Shown here piece after piece: positions 18,140-28,398 of a DNA stretch of 64,000 nt. The DNA is from an uncultured Planktomarina sp. Lineage in GTDB: Bacteria; Pseudomonadota; Alphaproteobacteria; Rhodobacterales; Rhodobacteraceae. The position numbers and the translations under genes are program-made. Where the stretch lies: assembly GCA_905182455.1 (NCBI GenBank), contig CAJJBJ010000004.1:1-64000 (forward strand), in the 5' to 3' direction. The notes beneath the pieces were generated by a model, which was not told the origin of the DNA, searched no databases, and worked only from the letters and a program-made list of their open reading frames with translations. How positions within the stretch are numbered: the stretch's first letter is position 1; the number at the start of each line of letters is the position of its first letter.

Positions 18140-18241
18140 TCAACTTGTGTGCATGGGATTGTCCGACAGTTCAAGCATTCTAACGCGTGACAATCATGCT
18201 TCATCGGGATAATTGCAACAAAACGAAGTAAAGGTGAGCCC

Positions 18242-18919
18242 ATGTCTTTTGATCGATCCGTAAAAATAGCCCCCTCAATCTTATCTGCGGATTTCGCGAA
18301 TTTTGGCGAGGAAATCCGCTGCGTCGAGGCTCAAGGCGCAGATTGGATCCATGTTGATGTGATGGATGGGCATTTTGTCCCCAATATCACCTTTGGTCCC
18401 AGCACATGCGCAGCCATTCGGCCTCATATTTCAACCGTCATGGATGTGCATCTGATGATTGCGCCGGTTGATCCCTATATCGAAGCCTTTGCTGAAGCGG
18501 GCGCTGATGTGATCACTGCGCATGTGGAAGCCGGCGCGCATATTCACCGCTCATTGCAGGCGATTCGGGCCAATGGCGCGAAAGCAGGCGTGGCGCTCAA
18601 TCCCGGTACACCCGTCAGTGCGGTTGCGCATTTGCTCGATCATGCTGACTTGGTTTGTGTGATGACTGTAAACCCGGGCTTTGGTGGTCAATCCTTTATC
18701 CCACTGGAAGGCAAAGTTGCAGAACTGCGTGCTATGATTGGCGACCGGCCGATCCACATTGAGATTGACGGTGGCGTCACCCCTTTGACTGCGCCGGGTC
18801 TTGTGCGTGCGGGTGCGGATGTTTTGGTCGCAGGATCTGCAGTTTTTAAAGGTGGATCAGTTTCAAATTCTGCGCCTTATGGCGTGAATATCAACGCAAT
18901 CCGTGCGGCTGTTGCTTAG
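18242..18919 (+). CDS. rpe: Ribulose-phosphate 3-epimerase
   Basis: 225 residues, normal size. Interconverts ribulose 5-phosphate and xylulose 5-phosphate in the pentose phosphate pathway. Signatures: [16 protein letters not shown] (residues 8-23), [17 protein letters not shown] with metal-binding His and Asp, [13 protein letters not shown], and EIDGGV with the second catalytic Asp. The start has AAGGTGAG seven bases upstream. Confidence 0.96.
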   Translation: MSFDRSVKIAPSILSADFANFGEEIRCVEAQGADWIHVDVMDGHFVPNITFGPSTCAAIRPHISTVMDVHLMIAPVDPYIEAFAEAGADVITAHVEAGAHIHRSLQAIRANGAKAGVALNPGTPVSAVAHLLDHADLVCVMTVNPGFGGQSFIPLEGKVAELRAMIGDRPIHIEIDGGVTPLTAPGLVRAGADVLVAGSAVFKGGSVSNSAPYGVNINAIRAAVA

Positions 18920-19225
18920 GCATTCTAGGCTTTAAATAAAGTTGAAATCATCTGAGCTGCCAGCATCGCTCTCTGTAGAGGCATCTCCGGTCAAAGCTCC
19001 ATACGTATAGGCCACAGCTTTGGCTTGCGCTGAAACACATGCAAACGCTTCTTGAATTGCGCTTAAGGCCTTAAGCGTCCGTAAATATTAACGATGATTT
19101 ACTGGCCGGACGTTTTTGCAAACAATTTATGCAAAACTAGCCCTTAACGCCTGAGACTTGGGCCAAAGCTCTTGACCCTCGCCATGTTTGCAGCCTTCCT
19201 GCTGCAAAGCGAATGGGAGCAGATT
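18920..19225. other. 306-bp intergenic region with perfect 18-bp palindrome
   Basis: No gene is seen between rpe and the oxoprolinase. It contains CGCTTAAGGCCTTAAGCG at 19060-19077, a perfect palindrome, about 150 bases before the oxoprolinase start, and an AT-rich stretch after it (19085-19135) that could hold a promoter. The palindrome is a likely binding site for a dimeric regulator of the downstream gene. Confidence 0.5.
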
Positions 19226-22200
19226 ATGGCATGGGAATTTTGGGTCGACCGTGGCGGCACATTCACCGATATTGTGGCGCAAGATCCTGAAGGTCACCTT
19301 CACAGCCATAAGCTTTTGTCTGAAAACCCAGAGCAATATAAAGATGCAGCGGTGCAAGGCATCTCTAACATCTTAGGTGATGTCCCGATTGCGAAGGCAG
19401 ACATCGGTGCGGTTAAGATGGGCACAACTGTGGCCACCAACGCGCTATTGGAACGCAAAGGAGCGGCTGTTTTGCTGATGATCACCGAAGGGTTCGGCGA
19501 TTTGCTGGAAATTGGCTATCAGACAAGGCCGGATCTGTTTGCCATGCATATCAAGCGGCCTCAACTATTGTATCAATCCGTTGTGGAAGTGTCGGAGCGC
19601 TTGGATGCGCAGGGACAGGTCTTGACCCCGCTGGAGATGGCGCAGGCCCGGGTGGGCATGCAAGCGGCGCGGGCGGCGGGTGTGGACTCCATCGCTATCG
19701 CCTTGTTGCATGCTTATCTCAATCCCAGTCATGAACAGCAATTGGCACAGTTGGCCCGCGACCTTGGGTTTGAACAGGTTTCTACCTCCCATGAGGTGTC
19801 GGGGCTGGCCAAATTGGTGGGGCGCGGTGATACAACCGTGGTGGATGCCTACCTGTCGCCAATCCTGCGGCGCTATGTTGATCAAGTGGCTGATGCGTTA
19901 AACGTCGGTGAAAACTGCAAGGCCTTGATGTTTATGCAATCCAACGGTGGCTTGACCGATGCACGAAAATTCCAAGGCAAAGACGCGATTTTATCGGGGC
20001 CTGCCGGTGGAATTGTTGGGATGGTGCAAACGGGTCAGCAGGCTGGTTTCGACCGCTTGATCGGTTTTGATATGGGCGGCACTTCAACCGATGTCAGCCA
20101 TTTTGCTGGAAAGTTTGAGCGTAGTTTTGAGACCGAAGTCGCCGGAGTGCGAATGCGTGCGCCGATGATGGATATTCATACAGTGGCGGCTGGTGGTGGC
20201 TCGATTTGTAGCTACCGCGACGGTAGGTTCCAAGTGGGTCCTGAAAGCGCCGGCGCAGATCCCGGTCCGGCCAGCTATCGCCGCGGTGGGCCCTTGACGG
20301 TCACCGATTGTAATCTGCTTTTGGGTGCTGTCTCTGCGGATTATTTTCCCGCTGTGTTTGGAGCTTCAGGGGATATGCCTTTGGAACTAGAGGCCGCTCG
20401 ATTGCGCATCCAAGACTTGGCGGTGCAAAACGCCCTGCAAGGGTCACCGGAAGATATGGCGCAGGGATTTCTCGAAATTGCAGTCCAAAATATGGCCAAT
20501 GCCATCAAAAAAATTAGTGTTGAGCGGGGCCATGATATTACCACCTATACCCTGCAAAGCTTTGGGGGCGCGGGGGGGCAGCATGCCTGTTTGGTGGCAG
20601 AAGCTCTGGGCATGTCTCGGGTGATGGTGCACCCGTTTGCAGGCGTGCTTTCCGCCTATGGCATGGGTCTTGCAGATTTGCGGTGCCTGCGCGAGGGGCA
20701 GCTCGATTGTGAACTAGAGGATGATGCGCAGGTGCAAGCCACCTTGGTCACTCTACAAGATGCCGCCCTGCAAGAGCTGGCGGGACAAGGCATTCCGCAG
20801 CCGCGCATCGAAATAATGGCACATCTGCGCTATGAAGGCTCGCACCAAGCTTTGGAGGTGTCCTATGGCCCGGCCGCACAAATGGCTGAGGATTTTGAAG
20901 CGGCTCATATAGCTCGTTTTGGCTTTTCGTCACCGGACCGAAAGCTACAATTTGAGATGCTGAGTGTTGAGGCCATTGGTGAGATGAAGGGTGCAGCCAA
21001 TCCGGTGCAAACCTTTGGCGATGGCGTGCCGATAGGGCAAGGTCAGCTCTACCGCCAAGGCTGGCATGACACGGAGGTCTATGACCGAACCAAGCTGCGG
21101 TCCGATCAAGTAATAAACGGCCCGGCGATTGTGCTTGAACCAACCGGCACAAATGTTGTGGAACCCGGATGGCAGGCGCAGCAAGATACGTTTGGCAATT
21201 TGATTTTTGAACATGTGGCGCGCCCGTTGCGCGATTTGGCCAGTACCAAGGCAGATCCTATTCTGTTGGAGGTTATGTCGAACCGCTTCATGTCGATTGC
21301 CGATCAAATGGGCGCCACTTTGGCTAACACCAGCTGGTCTGTGAATATCAAGGAACGGTTTGATTTCTCCTGTGCCATTTTTGATGAGCATGGAGATTTG
21401 GTGGCGAATGCGCCGCATGTGCCTGTGCATTTGGGCTCAATGTCAGACAGCATTAAAACCGTGATGCAGCAAAATTTAGGGATCGCTGAGGGGGATGCCT
21501 ACATGCTCAACTCACCCTACAACGGTGGCACGCATTTACCGGATGTGACCGTTGTCACCCCAGTATTTGTCGAGGGTAAAGCGGTCTATTGGCTGGGCTC
21601 GCGTGGGCATCATGCGGATATTGGCGGACGCACGCCCGGTTCCGCGCCGCCCGATAGCACGCATATTGAGCAAGAAGGTGTGCTGATTGATAACGTACAA
21701 TTGGTTCGTGCGGGGCGTCTGTGTGAAGATGAAGCGATCAAGACATTGTCGTCTGGAAAATACCCTTGTCGCAATATCCCGCAAAATATGGCCGATCTGA
21801 AAGCTCAAGTCGCGGCCAATGAAACTGGACGCCGTGAATTGCTGCGGATGGTGGCCAGCTATGGGCAGCCTGCTGTGACCGCTTATATGGTACATGTGCA
21901 AGACAACGCCGAAGAAAGCGTGCGCGAGGTCATCGCTGGGCTCGAAGATGGCAATTTCCTCTATAAAATGGACACTGGCCAGCAAGTGCAGGTAGCCATC
22001 ACGATCGACCATGAAACGCGCTCAGCTCGGGTAGATTTTACCGGCACCAGCGCTCAGCATGCGGGCAATTACAACGCACCCTTTGCCGTGTCGCGGGCAG
22101 TAGTACTCTATGTGTTTCGCTTGATGGTTGGTAAAAATATTCCGTTGAATGAGGGCTGTCTCAAACCTTTGGATATCATTGTGCCCGAAAACTCGATGCT

Positions 22201-22771
22201 CAATCCACAATACCCGGCGGCGGTTATTGCGGGCAATACAGAGGTGAGCCAAGCGGCCTGCAATGCTTTGATTGGGGCCTTGGGCATCCTTGCTGGCAGC
22301 CAAGGGACAATGAATAATTTTGTTTGGGGCAATGAGACCTTCCAGAACTATGAGACCATCGCTGGCGGCACTGGGGCAGGGCCAAGCTTCAATGGCTGTG
22401 ATGCGGTGCAAACCCATATGACAAATACCAAGATGACCGACCCGGAAATTTTGGAAAAACGCTTTCCAGTTCGGTTGCGCACCTTCGCCATTCGCGGTGG
22501 ATCTGGCGGTGCTGGAGCCTATCGTGGCGGCCATGGCGCGCTGCGTCGGTTAGAGTTTTTAACTGATGTAACCGTGACCACCCTATGCTCGCATCGTGTG
22601 ATCCCGCCCTTTGGTGTGGCTGGTGGAGACAGTGGGGCTACGGGTCAAAACTGGGCGGAGTTGCCCGATGGCAGCCGCGTTGAATTGAAAGGCAATGATG
22701 AGATTGACTTGCCAGCGGGCTCGATTTTCGGATTGGCCACGCCAGGTGGAGGGGGATGGGGGGCCGCCTAA
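19226..22771 (+). CDS. 5-oxoprolinase / fused hydantoinase A-B
   Basis: 1181 residues. ATP-dependent amidohydrolase of 5-oxoproline or hydantoins. The HyuA half (about 1-650) begins with the actin-like phosphate loop WVDRGGTFTDIVA and has MGTTVATNALLERKG, LSGPAGGIVG and GFDMGGTSTDVS; the HyuB half (about 680-1181) has MSNRFMSIADQMG, LGSRGHHADIGG and PGGGGWG at the end. Fusion of both halves is the OXP1-like layout. The ATG at 19226 follows GGGAG; the upstream ATG at 19172 adds 18 residues that do not match the family. Substrate not resolvable from sequence. Confidence 0.93.
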   Translation: MAWEFWVDRGGTFTDIVAQDPEGHLHSHKLLSENPEQYKDAAVQGISNILGDVPIAKADIGAVKMGTTVATNALLERKGAAVLLMITEGFGDLLEIGYQTRPDLFAMHIKRPQLLYQSVVEVSERLDAQGQVLTPLEMAQARVGMQAARAAGVDSIAIALLHAYLNPSHEQQLAQLARDLGFEQVSTSHEVSGLAKLVGRGDTTVVDAYLSPILRRYVDQVADALNVGENCKALMFMQSNGGLTDARKFQGKDAILSGPAGGIVGMVQTGQQAGFDRLIGFDMGGTSTDVSHFAGKFERSFETEVAGVRMRAPMMDIHTVAAGGGSICSYRDGRFQVGPESAGADPGPASYRRGGPLTVTDCNLLLGAVSADYFPAVFGASGDMPLELEAARLRIQDLAVQNALQGSPEDMAQGFLEIAVQNMANAIKKISVERGHDITTYTLQSFGGAGGQHACLVAEALGMSRVMVHPFAGVLSAYGMGLADLRCLREGQLDCELEDDAQVQATLVTLQDAALQELAGQGIPQPRIEIMAHLRYEGSHQALEVSYGPAAQMAEDFEAAHIARFGFSSPDRKLQFEMLSVEAIGEMKGAANPVQTFGDGVPIGQGQLYRQGWHDTEVYDRTKLRSDQVINGPAIVLEPTGTNVVEPGWQAQQDTFGNLIFEHVARPLRDLASTKADPILLEVMSNRFMSIADQMGATLANTSWSVNIKERFDFSCAIFDEHGDLVANAPHVPVHLGSMSDSIKTVMQQNLGIAEGDAYMLNSPYNGGTHLPDVTVVTPVFVEGKAVYWLGSRGHHADIGGRTPGSAPPDSTHIEQEGVLIDNVQLVRAGRLCEDEAIKTLSSGKYPCRNIPQNMADLKAQVAANETGRRELLRMVASYGQPAVTAYMVHVQDNAEESVREVIAGLEDGNFLYKMDTGQQVQVAITIDHETRSARVDFTGTSAQHAGNYNAPFAVSRAVVLYVFRLMVGKNIPLNEGCLKPLDIIVPENSMLNPQYPAAVIAGNTEVSQAACNALIGALGILAGSQGTMNNFVWGNETFQNYETIAGGTGAGPSFNGCDAVQTHMTNTKMTDPEILEKRFPVRLRTFAIRGGSGGAGAYRGGHGALRRLEFLTDVTVTTLCSHRVIPPFGVAGGDSGATGQNWAELPDGSRVELKGNDEIDLPAGSIFGLATPGGGGWGAA

Positions 22772-22795
22772 CCTGATAGGCGACCCGGTAATGAT

Positions 22796-24148
22796 TTAAA
22801 GTGCTGAAAGACCTCTGCGCAGGTCGGCCAAGATCTTGGCGATATCGGCCTCGGTTACGACCAGTGGTGGTGACATCAACAGATTGTTGCCGCCAATTCG
22901 GACCATGGTACCAGCTTCATATGTAGCTTTATGCGCGCGTTTAATGACGCCCATCTCCAGCGGTGCTTTGGTGCCTCGGTCTGAGACTAGCTCAATCGCG
23001 GCCATCAACCCATGGCCACCGCGGACATCACCAATGATATCAAAATCTACCTGTAGCGCTTTCAAGCCCTCATAAAGCTGCGTTCCGCGCACGGCGGCAT
23101 TGGATTTGAGATCCAAACGCAGTGTTTCACTCACGCAGGCATTGACCGCCGCCATGCCCACCGGATGGGCTGAGTAGGTATAGCCATGCCAGATGGAACC
23201 TTCGCCCGATTGATCGCTCTCAAAGGTCTCCGCCATTTTAGCGTTGACCAATGTGGCCCCCACTGGAAAATAGGCTGAGGTGATCCCCTTGGCGACGGTC
23301 ATCATATCAGGTTGAACTCCCCAATGGCGCGCGCCAGACCAATCGCCAGTGCGGCCAAAGCCTGTGATAACCTCATCAGATATCATCAGAATCCCGTGTT
23401 TGTCGCAGATGTCGCGGGCCAGTTTCATAAAGGAGGCATCGGGCACAATCACACCGCCTGCCCCTTGGATCGGCTCCATGATGAAGGCGGCAATGGTTGA
23501 GGGATCTTGGAACATGATCTCATCTTCCATCGCCTGTGCCACCAACTGCGCCAATTTGACGGGATCACTTTCATGAAACGGATTGCGATAGCTATAGGGC
23601 GAGGGTAGGTGATAGCAGCCGGGCAGCAAGGGTTCATAGGCCGTGCGGAACCTTGGATTACCATTGACCGAAGCGCCGCCAAAATGCGTACCGTGATAGC
23701 CCTTCTTAAGACTCAGGTATTTGATGCGTTGGGGCTGGCCGCGCAAGCGGTGATACTGCCGTGCCATGCGCATTGCTGTGTCCACAGAGTCAGAACCGCC
23801 TGAAGTGAAAAACACCCGTGCCATGCCGTCCTCTTGGAAGAAATTCACCACGGCTTCCGCCGCTTCAATTGCTGGGGCGTTGCTGGTTCCTGCGAAGGCC
23901 GAATAATAAGGCAGCTTAAACAGCTGATCTGAAATGGCCTGTTTCACCACATTATTGGAGTAGCCAAGATTGGCGCACCAAAGGCCACCGACTGCATCAA
24001 CGGCTTCATGGCCGTCCAAGTCGATAATGCGGACACCTTCGGCGCGGTCAATGATGGTCGGAGCGTTGGATTGTAAATCACCGGGGTGACCCATGGGGTG
24101 CCACAGTTGTTTTGCATTGAGGTCTTTTAACTCTTGGATATCTTTCAT
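22796..24148 (-). CDS. Class III (omega-type) aminotransferase
   Basis: 450 residues. PLP enzyme moving an amino group from an omega-amino compound to pyruvate or a keto acid. Signatures: TSGGSDSVDTAMRMARQY, YHGTHFGGAS, ISDEVITGFGRTG and the PLP lysine in TVAKGITSAY. The annotation is to subgroup only; beta-alanine, putrescine or similar amines are possible. It overlaps the allA-like gene by 4 bp (ATGA) and lies at the far end of the galactoside locus. Convergent with the oxoprolinase. Confidence 0.88.
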   Translation of the reverse strand: MKDIQELKDLNAKQLWHPMGHPGDLQSNAPTIIDRAEGVRIIDLDGHEAVDAVGGLWCANLGYSNNVVKQAISDQLFKLPYYSAFAGTSNAPAIEAAEAVVNFFQEDGMARVFFTSGGSDSVDTAMRMARQYHRLRGQPQRIKYLSLKKGYHGTHFGGASVNGNPRFRTAYEPLLPGCYHLPSPYSYRNPFHESDPVKLAQLVAQAMEDEIMFQDPSTIAAFIMEPIQGAGGVIVPDASFMKLARDICDKHGILMISDEVITGFGRTGDWSGARHWGVQPDMMTVAKGITSAYFPVGATLVNAKMAETFESDQSGEGSIWHGYTYSAHPVGMAAVNACVSETLRLDLKSNAAVRGTQLYEGLKALQVDFDIIGDVRGGHGLMAAIELVSDRGTKAPLEMGVIKRAHKATYEAGTMVRIGGNNLLMSPPLVVTEADIAKILADLRRGLSAL

Positions 24149-24639
24149 GTCGTATCTCCTGAGACCGTGAAGGGGTGTTCAAACCAATACTCTTCTAAAT
24201 TCGCGCTATTGCCTATCCGGTCCACGACAGCAAATAAGCCGGGTGCGAACAAAGGTGTCAAAACACCGTGCCAAACGTTGGGGTGCAAGTTGATTCCTTG
24301 GCCGGGTGCGGTGCGAAAGGCCAAGGGTCTCCCTGGAGTGCCATCTTCGTCCAGGGCTACAATTACCAAAAAGGGGTTTTGGGTCATCGGCAAAAAAGCC
24401 TGTGAGCCTTCCGGATGGCGCTCAACCAGTTCTAGGCGATAGGGCAGGCTGCGCGGTGTGGCGTCAAACAGGCTGATGCCCGCGCTGCCGTCTGGCCCAA
24501 AATCTAACGCTGCCAAATCGTGATGCCGCCCGCATAAGCCCTGATTGATGAGCTTGTCCGGGCTATCTTTCAGAGTGATGATATCACCGAAGGCTGCAAA
24601 AGCGTCTTGGGTGAGTGGGTGGATCAAGATGTCAGACAT
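24145..24639 (-). CDS. Ureidoglycolate lyase family protein (AllA-like)
   Basis: 164 residues. AllA-type cupin; the family enzyme turns ureidoglycolate into glyoxylate and urea. Visible family blocks: IHPLTQDAFAAFGDII at the N terminus, LVERHPEGSQAFLPM near 73-87, and the cupin segment LHPNVWHGVLTPLF near 117-130. It is 26 bp after the epimerase gene in the sugar operon, and no other allantoin gene is here, so a different substrate is possible. Confidence 0.85.
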   Translation of the reverse strand: MSDILIHPLTQDAFAAFGDIITLKDSPDKLINQGLCGRHHDLAALDFGPDGSAGISLFDATPRSLPYRLELVERHPEGSQAFLPMTQNPFLVIVALDEDGTPGRPLAFRTAPGQGINLHPNVWHGVLTPLFAPGLFAVVDRIGNSANLEEYWFEHPFTVSGDTT

Positions 24640-24665
24640 GGGGCAAACTCTCCAGAAATTTGGAT

Positions 24666-25676
24666 TTACCCTAGACCTTCCGCCGAAAAGGTCCAGCTGG
24701 TGATTTGCTCATATCGGGCGCCGGGGCGTAAAATGATATCTGGAAAATGGGCGTGGTCGAGTGATCCAGGCCAACTTTGCGCCTCTAACGCTGGAGCGGC
24801 ATAGGGGTCATATGACGCGCCGTGGTGAGTGCCGTGGCCGGGCGCGTGGATTGTGCCGCCATCGTAGAGTTGAAGCCCGCACTCCGTGGTTGCCATCTCC
24901 ATCCGTACGCCTTCGGTCCCGGTCAGAGTTGCCACAATGGTCAGGGGGCGTTTTTGATCAGCCATACAAAAGTTGAAGTCGTAAAACTGCGAGTTGTCCC
25001 CGGCCATGATGCTGCCGCTACGGAAATCATATTGGCTGCCTGCAACCGGTAAGATCTGACCCGTGGGCATCAGGTTTTCGTCTGGCTCGCTATAGTGATC
25101 TGAGTGTACCTGAAAAGTTTGCCCCGAAAAGCCAACCGTTGGGTCGAGCGACCAATAGGAATGATTGGCGGGATTGAACGGGGTGGGCGCGTCAGTTATG
25201 GCCTGCACTGTCATGCTGATCGACGCCTGATGCACGGTGTAGCGAAGCTCAATCTCCCGGTTGCCGGGAAATCCTCCCAAACCATCGGCCAGAGCCAATT
25301 TCAGCACCACAAAATCTGGCCCATGATCCGCAATACTCCAGACTTTTCGGTGCATACCAGTGTTACCAGAATGTTGTGTAAGATCGCCGGAATGATGTTT
25401 CTCGAAGGTAAATACCTGCCCATCGATTTCGGCTGAACAGCCCTTGATCCGATTGATCACCGGACCCATCAAGGAGCCAAAGCTGCTCATTCTGCCTTCA
25501 TAAGCCGCAACCTCTGAACTGCCCAAGGTCAAAGGCCAAGCAATCCCGGCCAGCCGTACGTCATTGAGCACGCCGCCGAGGGTTAAGATTTTTACGGCCA
25601 ACAGATCTGAGCCAATGGCGATTTGCGCGATATCGCGACCATCTTCGGTGGTTCCGAAAGGGGTGATTTGTGTCAT
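24666..25676 (-). CDS. galM: Aldose 1-epimerase
   Basis: 336 residues. Interconverts alpha and beta anomers of galactose and other aldoses, linking galactosidase products to the dehydrogenase. GalM features: GPVINRIKGC near 74, HSGDLTQHSGN near 95, PFNPANHSYWSLD with the catalytic His near 168-180, and LQLYDGG. The start ATG at 25676 overlaps the beta-galactosidase stop (ATGA) and has GGGAGAT upstream. Confidence 0.93.
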   Translation of the reverse strand: MTQITPFGTTEDGRDIAQIAIGSDLLAVKILTLGGVLNDVRLAGIAWPLTLGSSEVAAYEGRMSSFGSLMGPVINRIKGCSAEIDGQVFTFEKHHSGDLTQHSGNTGMHRKVWSIADHGPDFVVLKLALADGLGGFPGNREIELRYTVHQASISMTVQAITDAPTPFNPANHSYWSLDPTVGFSGQTFQVHSDHYSEPDENLMPTGQILPVAGSQYDFRSGSIMAGDNSQFYDFNFCMADQKRPLTIVATLTGTEGVRMEMATTECGLQLYDGGTIHAPGHGTHHGASYDPYAAPALEAQSWPGSLDHAHFPDIILRPGARYEQITSWTFSAEGLG

Positions 25677-27553
25677 AGGATCTCCCAATGAACCCCAGCG
25701 GCAGGCAGAGTCATATCATTCCACATGACCGGTTTTGGGCCATAGTTAAACCAAAATCTATGGGTCTGGGTGTCGCGAATTCGAATGTCTCGGGGCAGGT
25801 CCATTATCGGCAGGCCTTGCTCTTGCGCCACTTGTACCAGCAAGCGCCGCCAAAGGCTGGGATTGGGCCAGCCTGCGAGATAGATCATATCGTCCGCGCG
25901 GACAGCGGCTGGGGCGCCATCTTCAAGCTGCAAGATCACAGCATCGTCGGTTTCTATTGCTTCTCGCCATTTTTCAAATGCACCTCCCCCTTTGAGGGAC
26001 ATTGGGGCAAAGGGCGGCAGGCTTTCCACATAGGTGACTTTGGTCGCAAGCCCTGCAATCTGAGGAACAAGACTTTCAGGTATGGTCAGCTCTTCAGTTT
26101 TTGAGCCCGCCCGTGGGCCGGCGACAACCAATCCGCCGGAAAGGCTGGTAGGAACTGTCAAAAGGCCGGGTGCAAATGTGATTTTATATGTCGACGGATC
26201 GACTGTTTTAGGGACGACATCCACCGACCAGCCGGCCCGGCGTAATGCGCGGTAGCAGTCAAACACCATTTGGAAATAGTCAAAATCTGCACCCTGTGGC
26301 TGGGTCTCCCAAGCATAGGCGCTGTCGTAATCAAACACCAAAGCCACTTGAGCTTGAGCTGTGCCCACATCTGGAAGTTCGGCCAATTCTGCGGCGACCT
26401 GTGCTGCATCGCCCAAAGCCGGGGCCGCAGTTGAGTCGGGCTGCAATAGGCCTGCATGCATCTGCTCCTGTGCAAAGGGCGCTTGCCGCCAACGGAAATA
26501 GCAGACGGTTTCCGCACCATGTGCGAAGGCCTCCCATGCCCAAAGTCGTGGCATGCCAGGCAAGGGCGCTGGGTTCCATGGGGCCCAATTCACCGGTCCC
26601 GGTTGTTGCTCCATGATCCACCACCGTCCATTGGATGTGGCGCGGTAGAGATCGTGATGGAAAGCTTGGAAATCCGGATCCCCTTGGCGCAGAAAATGCG
26701 CCTTATCATCATCTGTGGCGCCAACCCGGTCTAGCAGGAAACCCATAGGGTAGCTGTCCCAAGAGGAAATATCCAAATCCGCTCCAACATCATAGTGATC
26801 AAACGAGGTGATCCGCCCCATGAAGTTATGGATAATAGGAGCTTGGGAATTCTTGCGAATTTCATCACATTGCACGCGGTTAAACAAAACTACTTGATCA
26901 GAAGAAAACCTGCGGAAGGCTAAGACATGGCTCGGGTTGGGCTCGGTCACGGTTTGGTTGGGCAGTCCCAGTTGATCAAAGCTGTCATAGTCCATCGACC
27001 AAAACACATTGCCCCAAGCCGAATTGAGCGCATCGGGGGATTGATAGCGCTGCGCGCACCAATCTTGAAACGCGCCGTACGCATGAGGCGAATAGCTGAT
27101 TGCGGTATCGTGACAGTCATATTCATTGTCCGTTTGCCAAGCGGCGATATAAGGATTTTTGCCATAGCGTTCCGCCATCAAACGGGTGATCCGGCGGGCT
27201 TCTTGGCGGTAGCCATCATGGCTGAAGCAATAATGCCGGCGTGAGCCAAATTTTCGGATTGTGCCCGCCTCATCATGGGCCAGCATATCGGGATGCTTGT
27301 TGAGCATCCAAAGTGGCGGCGTGGCTGTGGGCGTGCCTAAGATCACCTTCAATCCAGCGGCCCCTAGGGTCTCGATAGCTCGGTCTAGCCAGTCCCATTC
27401 GAAGTGCCCGGGCTTGGGTTCCATGCGGGACCACGCGAACTCTCCGATCCTCACCCAGCTTAATCCAGCCTCCGCCATACGCCGCGCATCTGTAGCCCAG
27501 ATGTCCTCTGGCCAGTGTTCCGGATAATAACAAACTCCGATGGTGCGCTTCAT
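25673..27553 (-). CDS. Beta-galactosidase, GH42
   Basis: 626 residues, typical for GH42. Hydrolyses beta-galactosides in the cytoplasm. Family start RTIGVCYYPEHWPEDIW; acid/base Glu in WQTDNEYD (about residue 144) and nucleophile Glu in WWIMEQQPG (about 315). A second possible start is GTG at 27565, which would overlap the upstream stop as GTGA; the ATG is chosen because GH42 proteins usually begin close to this MKR. No signal peptide, so substrates must be imported, fitting the ABC genes upstream. Confidence 0.93.
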   Translation of the reverse strand: MKRTIGVCYYPEHWPEDIWATDARRMAEAGLSWVRIGEFAWSRMEPKPGHFEWDWLDRAIETLGAAGLKVILGTPTATPPLWMLNKHPDMLAHDEAGTIRKFGSRRHYCFSHDGYRQEARRITRLMAERYGKNPYIAAWQTDNEYDCHDTAISYSPHAYGAFQDWCAQRYQSPDALNSAWGNVFWSMDYDSFDQLGLPNQTVTEPNPSHVLAFRRFSSDQVVLFNRVQCDEIRKNSQAPIIHNFMGRITSFDHYDVGADLDISSWDSYPMGFLLDRVGATDDDKAHFLRQGDPDFQAFHHDLYRATSNGRWWIMEQQPGPVNWAPWNPAPLPGMPRLWAWEAFAHGAETVCYFRWRQAPFAQEQMHAGLLQPDSTAAPALGDAAQVAAELAELPDVGTAQAQVALVFDYDSAYAWETQPQGADFDYFQMVFDCYRALRRAGWSVDVVPKTVDPSTYKITFAPGLLTVPTSLSGGLVVAGPRAGSKTEELTIPESLVPQIAGLATKVTYVESLPPFAPMSLKGGGAFEKWREAIETDDAVILQLEDGAPAAVRADDMIYLAGWPNPSLWRRLLVQVAQEQGLPIMDLPRDIRIRDTQTHRFWFNYGPKPVMWNDMTLPAAGVHWEIL

Positions 27554-27561
27554 GTTTGATC

Positions 27562-28398
27562 TCACAAAATGATTTGATGTTCGAGTTGCCCGGTCGCTGA
27601 GACTTGAGTTTCAAAGGTTTGCCCATCGGCTGGCGTCAGCTCATCTGCCCTGCGCCCTTGGGTGGCGCTGGTGCAAAAAAGGCGTGAAGTGGCGCCAGCA
27701 AAGGCGGGGCAGGTGGCATGGGCGGCAGGTAGTGCGATGGTTTCGAGCAGTTGGCCCTGAGGGCTGTAACAGGCCAAGCGTGCCGCCCCCCATTGCGCGT
27801 TCCAGATATTGCCTGCGGCATCGACGACAGCACCATCAGGATTTTTGCCCGTTTGGGTGAGATCAACGGCCAATCTTGCTTTGGAAATGGGCCAGCCGTC
27901 CACATCCAAATCTACAGTCAAAATTTGCTGGGTCGGGGTGTCTGTGTAATAGGCATTTTTGCCATCTGGGGCAAAACAGATCGCATTTGGGATGGTCAGG
28001 CCGGTGACCAATTTTTTCAAGGTCCCGCGATGATAACGGTAAATCGCACCAGCATTGGCCTCGGCATTCTTGCCCATGGTGCCAATCCAAAACCCGCCCT
28101 GTGGATCTGCGCGGCCATCATTGGAGCGAGTCACCGGGTTGCGGGCTTCCAGGTCACAGATTTTTGTCTGAGTTTTTGTGATCAGATCAAAGCTGAACAG
28201 CTGGCTTTCTGAAGCGATCAAGAGCTGGTCATGGCTGATCCAACCCGCCGCGGAGACATATTCGTCAAACTGCCAAACTTGAGTGGCGCTCAACAGCTGA
28301 TGGGCTGTGATATCGAACCAAAACAGGTCTTCGCGCAGCGGGTGCCACAGTGGTCCCTCGCCGAGGCCACAAGGGCGGGGGTTGAAGAGCATCATCAT
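27562..28398 (-). CDS. SMP-30/gluconolactonase family lactonase
   Basis: 278 residues. Beta-propeller sugar lactonase; in this operon it likely opens galactono-lactone made by the SDR dehydrogenase. Family motifs: GLGEGPLWHP with metal-binding Glu near residue 14, SNDGRADPQGGFWIGTMG near 95-112, NAICFAPDGKNAYYTDT and NPDGAVVDAAGNIWNAQW. ATG at 28398 overlaps the dgoA stop (ATGATGATG region); the 39 upstream codons are out-of-family. Confidence 0.9.
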   Translation of the reverse strand: MMMLFNPRPCGLGEGPLWHPLREDLFWFDITAHQLLSATQVWQFDEYVSAAGWISHDQLLIASESQLFSFDLITKTQTKICDLEARNPVTRSNDGRADPQGGFWIGTMGKNAEANAGAIYRYHRGTLKKLVTGLTIPNAICFAPDGKNAYYTDTPTQQILTVDLDVDGWPISKARLAVDLTQTGKNPDGAVVDAAGNIWNAQWGAARLACYSPQGQLLETIALPAAHATCPAFAGATSRLFCTSATQGRRADELTPADGQTFETQVSATGQLEHQIIL

